Source: Paracoccaceae bacterium
GTDB lineage: Bacteria; Pseudomonadota; Alphaproteobacteria; Rhodobacterales; Rhodobacteraceae
Length of the DNA: 15,277 bases
Direction of reading: 5' to 3'
Assembly: GCA_024644285.1 (NCBI GenBank)
Contig: JAHELH010000019.1
Location: 1-15,277 of the forward strand
Each line of letters starts with the position of its first letter. Position 1 is the stretch's first letter. A model generated the notes under the pieces. The model did not search any database and had not been told where the DNA came from. It was given only the letters and a program-made list of their open reading frames with translations. Positions 1 through 6,639 of the stretch are shown here, piece by piece. Position numbers and translations under genes: made by a program.

Positions 1-2
1 CG

Positions 3-641
3 TCAGGCGAGAAAGTCGAGCGTCCGGGCGAAGGCCCGCTCGGCGGCGACGGCGTCGAAGCTGCCGCGCTGCGCCGGTTCCGCGAACCAGTGCCCGGTTC
101 CGGGGTAGTCGCAGGACGTGCAGGGCCTTGCCGCGCGCGCCAGGGCGCGTTCCATGCTGCGGCGCGCCGATGCGCTGACCCAGGGGTCGTCGCCGGCGAA
201 ATGCGCAAGATAGCTGGCGCGGCTGTTCGAGAAGTCGCCGCCGCGCGCCCCGTAATAAAGCACGACATGGCGGATCGGATTGTTCGGCTGTTGCGACAGC
301 CAGACCGCCCAATGCGCGCCCATCGAGAAGCCGATGACGGCCACGCTGTCGGTCCCGGCGGCTTCGCGCAGGTCGCGCAGGTCGCGCTGCAAGCTGCGGT
401 ACATCGGTTCCGCCCGCGGCGCCTTTCTCAGCGCTCGGGCCGCGGCCTCGGTCCTCGGGGTCTGCCCTTCCATCAAGTCGCTGAGCCCGGCGGTGATGCC
501 GGCAGCGGCAAGCCGGTCGGCATAGTCGGTGAACGAGGCCGTCAGACCCCACCAGCTGTGCAGGACCAGCGCGGCTGCTTTCGCGGCGCGGTCCCGCGTG
601 GGAACGATACGGACGGGGCGGGGCTTCAGGCGGGCGGACAT
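3..641 (-). CDS. Dienelactone hydrolase family protein (alpha/beta hydrolase)
   Basis: Predicted cytoplasmic alpha/beta hydrolase of the dienelactone hydrolase family, 212 aa, close to the usual 200-240 aa. An early strand ends in HSWWGL (residues 28-33), the usual oxyanion-loop position. The nucleophile elbow is GFSMG with Ser106, the acid lies in AGDDPWV (Asp151/152), and the catalytic His is in GTGHWF (His184). Classical dienelactone hydrolases carry Cys at the elbow; Ser here suggests a general esterase or hydrolase rather than a true chlorocatechol-pathway enzyme (inference). I chose the ATG at 641 because the frame stays open far upstream with no family similarity and this is the only Met just before the conserved core. 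The gene is complete: TGA lies at 3-5. It is divergent from the DUF1194 gene across a 141-bp gap. The substrate is unknown. Confidence 0.85.
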   Translation of the reverse strand: MSARLKPRPVRIVPTRDRAAKAAALVLHSWWGLTASFTDYADRLAAAGITAGLSDLMEGQTPRTEAAARALRKAPRAEPMYRSLQRDLRDLREAAGTDSVAVIGFSMGAHWAVWLSQQPNNPIRHVVLYYGARGGDFSNSRASYLAHFAGDDPWVSASARRSMERALARAARPCTSCDYPGTGHWFAEPAQRGSFDAVAAERAFARTLDFLA

Positions 642-782
642 CGATTCTGCGCAGGTGTTTCCGATCCCTGAAAAATGCCGTTCTGCGCCGCGGCTCGCGT
701 TGATCTGGGACAATCCCGGCCCCGACCGGGCGCTGAAGCCGAAGTGATGACGCACGGCCGTAAGTTGGCCTATGTTGCGGCC

Positions 783-1484
783 ATGCGCAGGTTCCTCGCG
801 AAGTTCTGTCTGCTGGCTTTCACCGCCGCGCCCCAGGCGCAGGCCTGCGACCTTGCGCTGGCCCTGGCGGTGGACGTGTCTGGCTCGGTCGATCCAAACG
901 AGTACCGGATCCAGATGGATGGGCTGGCCGAGGCTTTCCGCGACGGCTCGGTCGCCGAGGCGCTCGTGCGGGCCGAGGCCGCGGTGATCCTGATCCAGTG
1001 GACCGGCAGCTCGCGGCAGGAGGTGACGCTGCCGTGGCGGCAGGTGCGCACTTTCGAAGAGGTCGAGGCACTGGCGAAGGACATTGCCGAAGCGCCGCGC
1101 CGCTGGCGCAATTTTTCGACCGCCATCGGCGATGCGCTTAGTTTTGCATTGAGACAATTCGATGCCGCCCCGGACTGCGGGCGCCGGGTCATCGACGTCT
1201 CGGGCGACGGCATCTCGAACGAGGGCACCGAACCGCGCGACTGGCACCCGGCGCTGCGCGCGGCCGGGATCACGGTCAACGCGCTGGCCATCGAGGAGGA
1301 CGCCGTCGACCTGACCGGGTATTTCTGGGAAAACCTGATTCTGGGCGACGGCGCCTTCGTGGTCACCGCGAACCGGTTCGAGGATTATCCCGCCCGCATC
1401 CGCCTGAAACTGCTGCGCGAGACCACGAAGCAGGTGTCCTGCGCCGATCCGGCCTGCCGCCCCGCGCGCGACGACGAGGGTTGA
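783..1484 (+). CDS. DUF1194 von Willebrand factor A-type exported protein
   Basis: Predicted exported protein of 233 aa made almost entirely of one VWA-like domain (DUF1194). An N-terminal signal peptide (MRRF..., hydrophobic residues 8-15) ends in AQA, with likely cleavage before Cys22. The domain follows at once with a metal-ion-dependent adhesion site, DVSGS (Asp31, Ser33, Ser35), a candidate MIDAS Thr113 and VIDVSGDG (Asp142). The family is taken to be periplasmic and to bind ligands through a divalent metal; no substrate is established. The ATG at 783 puts the signal peptide at the N-terminus. In-frame ATGs at 675 and 747 would add residues before it and are less likely. The DUF4344 gene starts 33 bp downstream on the same strand, so the two are probably co-transcribed. 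The Cys after AQA does not make a good lipobox. Confidence 0.88.
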   Translation: MRRFLAKFCLLAFTAAPQAQACDLALALAVDVSGSVDPNEYRIQMDGLAEAFRDGSVAEALVRAEAAVILIQWTGSSRQEVTLPWRQVRTFEEVEALAKDIAEAPRRWRNFSTAIGDALSFALRQFDAAPDCGRRVIDVSGDGISNEGTEPRDWHPALRAAGITVNALAIEEDAVDLTGYFWENLILGDGAFVVTANRFEDYPARIRLKLLRETTKQVSCADPACRPARDDEG

Positions 1485-1488
1485 CCGG

Positions 1489-1502
1489 ACGGAGGCCTCC
1501 GT
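1489..1502. repeat. Perfect 14-bp palindrome in the DUF1194-DUF4344 gap
   Basis: ACGGAGGCCTCCGT reads the same on both strands and fills almost half of the 33-bp gap between the two exported-protein genes. In RNA it could pair with itself between copies, or act as a protein-binding site. The GGAGG inside it resembles a Shine-Dalgarno but lies 22 nt before the downstream ATG, too far to be its normal ribosome site. No T-run follows, so it is not an obvious terminator. Function unknown. Confidence 0.5.
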
Positions 1503-1517
1503 AAGACAGTCCTGCGC

Positions 1518-2267
1518 ATGAGACGTCTCGCCGCCCTGTTGTCGGCCGTCTGCCTCGGCACACCTGCCACCGGCGCGCCGATCGACGCAAATTCCAGGGA
1601 TTTCGTCGCCGCCAATCTGACCGCGATCTTTTATCACGAGCTGGGGCACGCGTTCATCGACATCCTCAAACTGCCGATCTACGGCCAGGAAGAGGACGCG
1701 GCGGACGTGCTGAGCGCCGTTCTGGTGCACGAGCTGTACGAGGAGGAGTCCGCCGTCGAGATTGCCCATGCCACGGCGCTGGGCTTCCGTCAGGAAAGCG
1801 TGCTGCGCACCGAAAACGGCGTGGACGCGGCGTATTGGGACGTCCATGGCCCGGATCTGCAGCGCTATTACACCTTCGTCTGCCTGTTCTACGGCGCCGA
1901 CACGGCGCGCCGCCAGTCCTTCGCCGACGACCTGGCGCTGCCGAAGGGGCGGCAGGCGACCTGCGCCGACGAATTCGAACAGGCATCCGACAGTTGGGGC
2001 CCGGTCATGAAGGAACTGGCAAAGAACGGCGCGGGCCGCTCGATGCGCTTTCTTGCCGACCATCGCACCGATGTCTTCGGAAAACTGACGGCGGATGTGA
2101 TCGGCGCCGAGGTCAAGGCGATGAACGCCGAGATGTCGCTGCCGAAATCGCTTCTGGTGCGGGTCGAGCCCTGCGGCACGGCCAATGCGTTCTATGACCC
2201 CAAGACGCGCGAGATCATCATGTGTACCGAGTTCGCCCGCTCCCTCGCCGAGATGGCGCCGCGCTAG
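1518..2267 (+). CDS. DUF4344 metallopeptidase-like exported protein
   Basis: Predicted exported zinc-metallopeptidase-like protein of the DUF4344 family, 249 aa. An N-terminal signal peptide runs MRRLAALLSAVCLG... with likely cleavage after Ala20 (TGA before PID). The HExxH signature is HELGH (His40, Glu41, His44), followed by QEEDAAD (57-63), an acidic patch typical of this family that may supply the third metal ligand. The C-terminal part has Cys-containing segments (EPCGTANAF, IIMCTEF) that could form disulfides in the periplasm. Proteolysis has not been shown for the family as far as I know, so activity is inferred from the motif. The start at 1518 fits the signal peptide. It lies 33 bp after the DUF1194 gene and is probably in one transcript with it. 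Confidence 0.87.
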   Translation: MRRLAALLSAVCLGTPATGAPIDANSRDFVAANLTAIFYHELGHAFIDILKLPIYGQEEDAADVLSAVLVHELYEEESAVEIAHATALGFRQESVLRTENGVDAAYWDVHGPDLQRYYTFVCLFYGADTARRQSFADDLALPKGRQATCADEFEQASDSWGPVMKELAKNGAGRSMRFLADHRTDVFGKLTADVIGAEVKAMNAEMSLPKSLLVRVEPCGTANAFYDPKTREIIMCTEFARSLAEMAPR

Positions 2268-2364
2268 CGCCTTCCGGGATGTGATCACGGCCACGCCGCG
2301 AACTGCGGCTGCGCTAAAAAACCGCGCCGCCAGAACGCGCTGCCGCGTGACTCTGCCGGAAATC

Positions 2365-2392
2365 TTGATATCTGTGGAACACGCCCGATTGT
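2365..2392 (+). promoter_or_regulatory. Possible weak promoter for the sdh operon
   Basis: Within the 149-bp gap before sdhC, TTGATA (2365-2370) is followed after 16 nt by GATTGT (2387-2392), a 3/6 match to TATAAT. It would give a leader of about 20 nt before the sdhC ATG. A strong ribosome site, AAAGGAG at 2404-2410, follows. The match is modest and could be chance. A small GCCGC/GCGGC hairpin at 2295-2309 lies upstream without a T-run. Confidence 0.3.
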
Positions 2393-2416
2393 GCCGACCC
2401 AACAAAGGAGCCGATC

Positions 2417-2803
2417 ATGACGGATGACGCGACCCCCGTGGAACGCCCGCTGTCCCCGCATTTGCAGATCTACCGGCCGCAGATCACCGCGATCAGCTCG
2501 ATCCTGACACGGATCACGGGAAACGCGCTTATCGTCGGCTTCATCCTCGGGATCTGGTGGCTTCTGGCGGCCGCGTCCGGACCGGATTACTTCGCCACCG
2601 CGAATGCCGTCGCGACCTCGTGGTTCGGCGATCTGGTCTTCACCGGCTCGCTCTGGGCGCTTTGGTATCACTATCTTGCGGGGCTGCGGCATTTCTACTG
2701 GGATGCCGGGCACGGGCTGGACATCGAAACCGCCGAAATGCTGGGCTGGGCCTGCGTCATCGGCTCGTTCGTGCTGACCGTCATCACCCTGTTCCTGGTC
2801 TGA
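2417..2803 (+). CDS. sdhC: Succinate dehydrogenase cytochrome b556 subunit
   Basis: Membrane-anchor subunit of complex II (succinate:quinone oxidoreductase), which with SdhD binds heme b and ubiquinone in the inner membrane. It is 128 aa, the normal size. The N-terminal signature RPLSPHLQIYR (10-20) is diagnostic. Three membrane segments lie at about 27-52, 66-88 and 106-128. His85 in YHYLAGLRH matches by position the axial heme ligand of E. coli SdhC (His84); His92 keeps the same 7-residue spacing. The start has a strong AAAGGAG ribosome site. It is first in the operon sdhC-sdhD-sdhA-lipoprotein-lipoprotein-sdhB; sdhD follows after 10 bp. Confidence 0.97.
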   Translation: MTDDATPVERPLSPHLQIYRPQITAISSILTRITGNALIVGFILGIWWLLAAASGPDYFATANAVATSWFGDLVFTGSLWALWYHYLAGLRHFYWDAGHGLDIETAEMLGWACVIGSFVLTVITLFLV

Positions 2804-2813
2804 GGAGGCGGAC

Positions 2814-3185
2814 ATGCGATTTCTGACCGACCGCAAACGGGCCGAGGGCAAAGGCGCCGCCGGGTCCGGCACCGAGCATCACTGGTACATGACCGTCAGC
2901 GGCGTGGGCCTGGCGGTGATGTTCCCGACTTTCCTGATCGTCTTTGGCCGCGCGCTGGGCCGCGACCATGCCGGCGTGCTGGAGACGTTCTCGTCGCCGT
3001 TCGTGGCGATCCTGACGGGTCTTGTCCTCGTCGTCGGGCTGCAGCACTTCCGCAAGGGGGCCGAGACGATGATCGAGGATTACGTGCGCGGCATGAACAA
3101 GAAATTCGCGATCATCTTCGTGATCACGTTCACTTATTTCCTGATGGCGACCGGCCTCTTCGCGCTCGCCCGGATGGCACTTTGA
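2814..3185 (+). CDS. sdhD: Succinate dehydrogenase hydrophobic membrane anchor subunit
   Basis: Second membrane anchor of complex II, 123 aa. A charged cytoplasmic N-terminus (about 1-25) is followed by three membrane segments near 29-47, 60-80 and 98-122. GLQHFRKGAETMIEDY carries His78 and, 11 residues on, Asp89-Tyr90. This is the same spacing as heme-region His71 and quinone-site Asp82-Tyr83 of E. coli SdhD, so quinone binding is well supported by analogy. A strong GAGGAGG ribosome site lies in the 10-bp gap after sdhC. sdhA begins 11 bp downstream. Confidence 0.96.
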   Translation: MRFLTDRKRAEGKGAAGSGTEHHWYMTVSGVGLAVMFPTFLIVFGRALGRDHAGVLETFSSPFVAILTGLVLVVGLQHFRKGAETMIEDYVRGMNKKFAIIFVITFTYFLMATGLFALARMAL

Positions 3186-3196
3186 GGAGCGCTTGA

Positions 3197-5005
3197 ATGG
3201 CCGCTTACGATTATGAAACGCATACCTATGACGTGGTGGTCGTAGGGGCCGGCGGCGCCGGGCTGCGGGCGACCCTCGGCATGGCCGAGCAGGGCCTGCG
3301 CACCGCCTGCATCTCGAAGGTGTTTCCGACCCGCAGCCACACCGTCGCGGCGCAGGGTGGCATCGCCGCCTCGCTGTCGAACATGGGGCCGGATCACTGG
3401 CAATGGCACATGTACGATACCGTCAAGGGGTCGGACTGGCTGGGCGATACGGATGCGATGGAGTACCTCGCCCGCGAGGCGCCCAAGGCGGTCTACGAGC
3501 TGGAGCATTACGGCGTTCCGTTCTCGCGCACCGAGGAAGGCAAGATCTACCAGCGCCCGTTCGGCGGCCACACAACGGAATTCGGCGAGGGCCCGCCGGT
3601 GCAGCGCACCTGCGCGGCGGCCGACCGGACGGGCCACGCGATCCTGCACACGCTTTACGGCCAGTCGCTGAAGCAGAAGGCCGAGTTCTACATCGAGTAT
3701 TTCGCCATCGACCTGATCATGGGCGAGGACGGCACCTGCCAGGGCGTGGTGTGCTGGAAGCTCGACGACGGCACGATCCACGTCTTCAACGCCAAGATGA
3801 CGGTGCTGGCCACGGGCGGCTACGGGCGCGCCTATTTCAGCGCCACTTCGGCGCATACCTGCACCGGCGACGGCAACGGCATGGTGGCGCGGGCCGGGCT
3901 GCCGCTGCAGGACATGGAATTCGTGCAGTTCCACCCCACCGGCATCTACGGCGCCGGCTGCCTGATCACCGAGGGCGCGCGCGGCGAGGGCGGCTATCTG
4001 ACCAATTCGGAAGGCGAGCGGTTCATGGAGCGCTACGCGCCGACCTACAAGGATCTGGCATCGCGCGACGTGGTCAGCCGCTGCATGACGATGGAGATCC
4101 GCGAGGGGCGGGGCGTCGGGCCGGAAAAGGACCACATCCACCTCAACCTCAACCACCTGCCGCCCGAGACCCTGCACGAGCGGCTGCCGGGCATCTCGGA
4201 AAGCGCGCGCATCTTCGCCGGGGCGGACGTCACCAAGGAACCGATCCCGGTGCTGCCGACGGTGCATTACAACATGGGCGGGATCCCGACGAATTACTGG
4301 GGCGAGGTGCTGAACCCGACCAAGGACGACCCCGATGCGCTGGCCCCGGGGCTGATGGCGGTGGGCGAGGCGGGCTGCGCGTCGGTGCACGGAGCGAACC
4401 GGCTGGGCTCGAACTCGCTGATCGACCTGGTGGTGTTCGGCCGCGCCGCGGCGATCCGCGCCGCAAAGGTCGTGGACCCGGCGGCGTCGAATCCGACGCT
4501 GAACCAGTCCAGCATCGACGCCGCGCTCGACCGGTTCGACAAGCTGCGCCATGCCGACGGCGGCACGCCGACCGCCGAGTTGCGGCTGGAGATGCAGAAG
4601 ACCATGCAGGCCGACGCCGCCGTGTTCCGCACCGACAAGACCCTGGCCGAAGGGGTCAAGAAAATGCAGGCCGTGGCGAAAAAGGAAAAGGACCTGAAGG
4701 TCACCGACCGTTCGCTGATCTGGAACTCCGATCTGATGGAGACGCTGGAAATCATGAACCTCCTGCCCAACGCGCTGGCCACCGTCATCAGCGCCGAGGC
4801 GCGCAAGGAAAGCCGCGGGGCGCATGCGCACGAGGACTATCCCGACCGTGACGACAAGACCTGGCGCAAGCACACGCTGTCCTGGGTCGATGACACGTAC
4901 AAGGTGACACTGGACTACCGCCCGGTGCACACCGATCCGCTGACCAAGCAGAAGGACGGCGGCATCGACTTGAAGAAGATCGCACCAAAGGCGAGGGTCT
5001 ACTGA
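3197..5005 (+). CDS. sdhA: Succinate dehydrogenase flavoprotein subunit
   Basis: Catalytic flavoprotein of complex II, oxidising succinate to fumarate on the cytoplasmic face. It is 602 aa, the usual length. The FAD-binding Rossmann motif is VVVGAGGAGL (14-23). His48 in RSHTVAAQGG is the residue that carries covalent FAD. The active-site segment has HPTG (from His246) and TEGARGEGG with Arg262, equivalent to catalytic Arg286 of E. coli SdhA. A second FAD/substrate signature, ANRLGSNSLIDLVVFGRAAA, lies in the C-terminal half, and the family's C-terminal helical domain is intact. The ribosome site GAGGAG precedes the ATG. The stop codon overlaps the ATG of the first lipoprotein gene (TGATG at 5003-5007). 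A long reading frame on the opposite strand is only a codon-bias shadow. Confidence 0.98.
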   Translation: MAAYDYETHTYDVVVVGAGGAGLRATLGMAEQGLRTACISKVFPTRSHTVAAQGGIAASLSNMGPDHWQWHMYDTVKGSDWLGDTDAMEYLAREAPKAVYELEHYGVPFSRTEEGKIYQRPFGGHTTEFGEGPPVQRTCAAADRTGHAILHTLYGQSLKQKAEFYIEYFAIDLIMGEDGTCQGVVCWKLDDGTIHVFNAKMTVLATGGYGRAYFSATSAHTCTGDGNGMVARAGLPLQDMEFVQFHPTGIYGAGCLITEGARGEGGYLTNSEGERFMERYAPTYKDLASRDVVSRCMTMEIREGRGVGPEKDHIHLNLNHLPPETLHERLPGISESARIFAGADVTKEPIPVLPTVHYNMGGIPTNYWGEVLNPTKDDPDALAPGLMAVGEAGCASVHGANRLGSNSLIDLVVFGRAAAIRAAKVVDPAASNPTLNQSSIDAALDRFDKLRHADGGTPTAELRLEMQKTMQADAAVFRTDKTLAEGVKKMQAVAKKEKDLKVTDRSLIWNSDLMETLEIMNLLPNALATVISAEARKESRGAHAHEDYPDRDDKTWRKHTLSWVDDTYKVTLDYRPVHTDPLTKQKDGGIDLKKIAPKARVY

Positions 5006-5325
5006 TGCTGCGGAATATCGCCTTGCTGATGATGGCGACATTGCTGTCGGGCTGCGCCGCCGCCGGCGTGGTCATCTACGACGGCTCTAAAAAGTCGAAC
5101 CGGCCGCTGGTGGTGCAGACCATGGCCGAAGCCAGGCCCGACCTGCCCAGCGAGGCGGCCGCCGACTGCGTGATCAAGGTCATGACGATCCGAGAGACGA
5201 TTGCGCTCGGCACCAGCGACACGACCCGTCTGACCTCGGCGGCGCGGCAGACGATCCTGGGCTACGCGGCGCGGGAGAAGGCGGTGGCCTGCCTCGCCAG
5301 CCTGCCGAAGACAGGTGCGGCGTGA
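5005..5325 (+). CDS. Small predicted lipoprotein 1 inside the sdh operon
   Basis: Uncharacterised small protein, 106 aa. The N-terminus is a lipoprotein signal: a hydrophobic stretch ending in the lipobox LLSGC, with the lipidated residue predicted at Cys17. The mature part has two cysteines, Cys55 (in ADCVI) and Cys96 (in VACLA), 41 residues apart, possibly disulfide-bonded in the periplasm. Its start overlaps the sdhA stop by one base (TGATG), with GAGGG upstream inside sdhA, so translation is probably coupled to sdhA. It is homologous to the next gene: the Cys spacing is identical and DC(V/I)I and CL motifs are shared. Complex II does not need such a subunit in model bacteria. A role in assembly, in stabilising the membrane part, or in an unrelated envelope function is speculation. 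It has no resemblance to SdhE. Confidence 0.85.
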   Translation: MLRNIALLMMATLLSGCAAAGVVIYDGSKKSNRPLVVQTMAEARPDLPSEAAADCVIKVMTIRETIALGTSDTTRLTSAARQTILGYAAREKAVACLASLPKTGAA

Positions 5326-5642
5326 TGCGCGTCGCTGTTACGGCGATGTCCATCCCGCTGGTGCTTGGCGCCTGCACACAGACCGCGCGTGACGAGTTGA
5401 CCCGCGACGCTGCCCGCGCGGCGATCACGCCTGTCGTGGTCGAACGCTTTCCTGGCCTTCCTGTCGATTCGACACTCGACTGCATCATCGACAACGCGCA
5501 GTCCAGCGAGCTGCTGGCGCTTGCGGCCGACACCGTGACCGGACCGACGGCCTCGACCGTCGAGATCGTTTCGAACATCGCGACCCGCCCCGAGACCGTG
5601 AGATGCCTGGCGGTCGACGGCCTGCCGGCCCTGCTGAGATAG
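5325..5642 (+). CDS. Small predicted lipoprotein 2 inside the sdh operon, paralogue of lipoprotein 1
   Basis: Uncharacterised predicted lipoprotein, 105 aa from the ATG at 5325. An in-frame GTG at 5322 would add one residue. The signal peptide ends in LVLGAC with Cys17 as the lipid site, the same number as in the preceding protein. Mature cysteines Cys53 (LDCII) and Cys94 (VRCLA) are again exactly 41 apart. Aligned with lipoprotein 1 it shares a VV...LP segment, DC(I/V)I, an AL-rich helix and a final CL...LP, so the two are tandem paralogues that have diverged strongly. The start overlaps the upstream stop (TGATG) and there is no clear Shine-Dalgarno, suggesting translational coupling. sdhB begins 6-9 bp downstream. 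Function unknown; operon position ties its expression to complex II. Confidence 0.83.
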   Translation: MRVAVTAMSIPLVLGACTQTARDELTRDAARAAITPVVVERFPGLPVDSTLDCIIDNAQSSELLALAADTVTGPTASTVEIVSNIATRPETVRCLAVDGLPALLR

Positions 5643-5648
5643 GATGGA

Positions 5649-6431
5649 ATGATGGTACAGTTCACGCTTCCGAAGAACTCGACGATCCGCACTGGCAAGA
5701 CCTGGCCCAAACCCGACGGCGCCACCAACGTCAAGAAATTCCAGGTCTACCGCTGGAACCCCGACGACGACGAGAACCCGCGCATCGACACGTATTACGT
5801 CGATCTCGACACATGCGGGCCGATGATCCTGGACGCGATCATCAAGATCAAGAACGAGATCGACCCGACGCTGACCTTCCGCCGCTCGTGCCGCGAGGGG
5901 ATCTGCGGCTCGTGCGCCATGAACATCGACGGGATCAACACGCTGGCCTGCACCTACGGCATCGACGAGGTCGAGGGCGACGTGAAGATCTATCCGCTGC
6001 CGCACATGGCCGTGGTCAAGGACCTGATCCCGGATCTGACGCATTTCTACGCCCAGCACGCCAGCATCATGCCCTGGCTCGAGACCAAGACGAACGAACC
6101 GCAGAAAGAGTGGCGGCAGTCGATCGAGGACCGCAAGAAGCTGGACGACCACTACGAGTGCATCCTGTGCGCCTGTTGTTCGACCTCGTGCCCCAGCTAC
6201 TGGTGGAACGGCGACAAGTACCTTGGCCCGGCCGCGCTGCTGCACGCGCACCGCTGGATCATCGACAGCCGCGACGAGGCGACAGGCGAGCGGCTGGACG
6301 ATCTGGAAGATCCGTTCAAGCTGTACCGCTGCCACACGATCATGAACTGCACCAAGACCTGCCCCAAGGGGCTGAACCCGGCGCGGGCCATCGCCGACAT
6401 CAAGAAAAAGCTGGTTGAACGGCGGTTCTGA
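5649..6431 (+). CDS. sdhB: Succinate dehydrogenase iron-sulfur subunit
   Basis: Electron-transfer subunit of complex II, passing electrons from FAD to ubiquinone. It is 260 aa from the first ATG. The ATG at 5652 (MVQFTLPKNS) is equally possible and matches the N-terminus I recall for relatives. The N-terminal ferredoxin domain holds the [2Fe-2S] ligands Cys81, Cys86, Cys89 and Cys101. The C-terminal domain holds Cys171, 174, 177 and 238 for [4Fe-4S] and Cys181, 228 and 234 for [3Fe-4S]; the spacings equal those of E. coli SdhB. All ligands are present. The ribosome site is weak (AGGA overlapping the upstream stop), so coupling to the preceding lipoprotein gene is likely. It is the last gene of the operon; the next gene lies 208 bp away. 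Confidence 0.97.
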   Translation: MMVQFTLPKNSTIRTGKTWPKPDGATNVKKFQVYRWNPDDDENPRIDTYYVDLDTCGPMILDAIIKIKNEIDPTLTFRRSCREGICGSCAMNIDGINTLACTYGIDEVEGDVKIYPLPHMAVVKDLIPDLTHFYAQHASIMPWLETKTNEPQKEWRQSIEDRKKLDDHYECILCACCSTSCPSYWWNGDKYLGPAALLHAHRWIIDSRDEATGERLDDLEDPFKLYRCHTIMNCTKTCPKGLNPARAIADIKKKLVERRF

Positions 6432-6464
6432 ACCTCGATAAGGCGCCGCGGCAGGGCCTCAGGG

Positions 6465-6490
6465 CGCCCGGTGCGCGGGCGCGCCGGGCG
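6465..6490 (+). terminator. Possible terminator-like hairpin after sdhB
   Basis: CGCCCGG (6465-6471) and CCGGGCG (6484-6490) form a perfect 7-bp GC stem with a 12-nt loop, 33 bp past the sdhB stop. No T-run follows, so intrinsic termination is uncertain; it may only protect the 3' end. The rest of the 208-bp gap up to 6640 shows no other clear signal. Confidence 0.3.
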
Positions 6491-6639
6491 GGTTCCGGGC
6501 TCCGAAGCATCCTGGCCACTGGATCCTGCGCCCGTGGCGAGATGATCGCCCCGTAATTGCCGCGCATTGCCATGAGAGCGCGCTAGGCGGCCAATCCGCG
6601 TCATGGTAATCTGGCACCGGCAATTGCGGAGCGTGCAAG

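Noticed and set aside
2295..2309. Hairpin GCCGC/GCGGC after the DUF4344 gene as a terminator
   Set aside because: The stem is only 5 bp and is followed by A's rather than T's on the plus strand, so it does not fit an intrinsic terminator.
3..2405. An 800-codon open frame on the minus strand covering the whole left region
   Set aside because: Only its last 212 codons are a recognisable gene. The rest lies antisense to the DUF1194 and DUF4344 genes and reads as Arg/Gly/Ala-rich sequence, the usual shadow of GC-rich codon bias.
3134..5041. A 635-codon minus-strand frame opposite sdhA
   Set aside because: It is rich in His, Arg, Val and Gln with no domain, and sdhA is unmistakable on the other strand. 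It is a complementary-frame artefact.
3197..6431. Fumarate reductase rather than succinate dehydrogenase
   Set aside because: The two-protein heme-type anchor (sdhC and sdhD signatures) upstream of the flavoprotein and the SdhB-type cluster arrangement fit aerobic succinate dehydrogenase.
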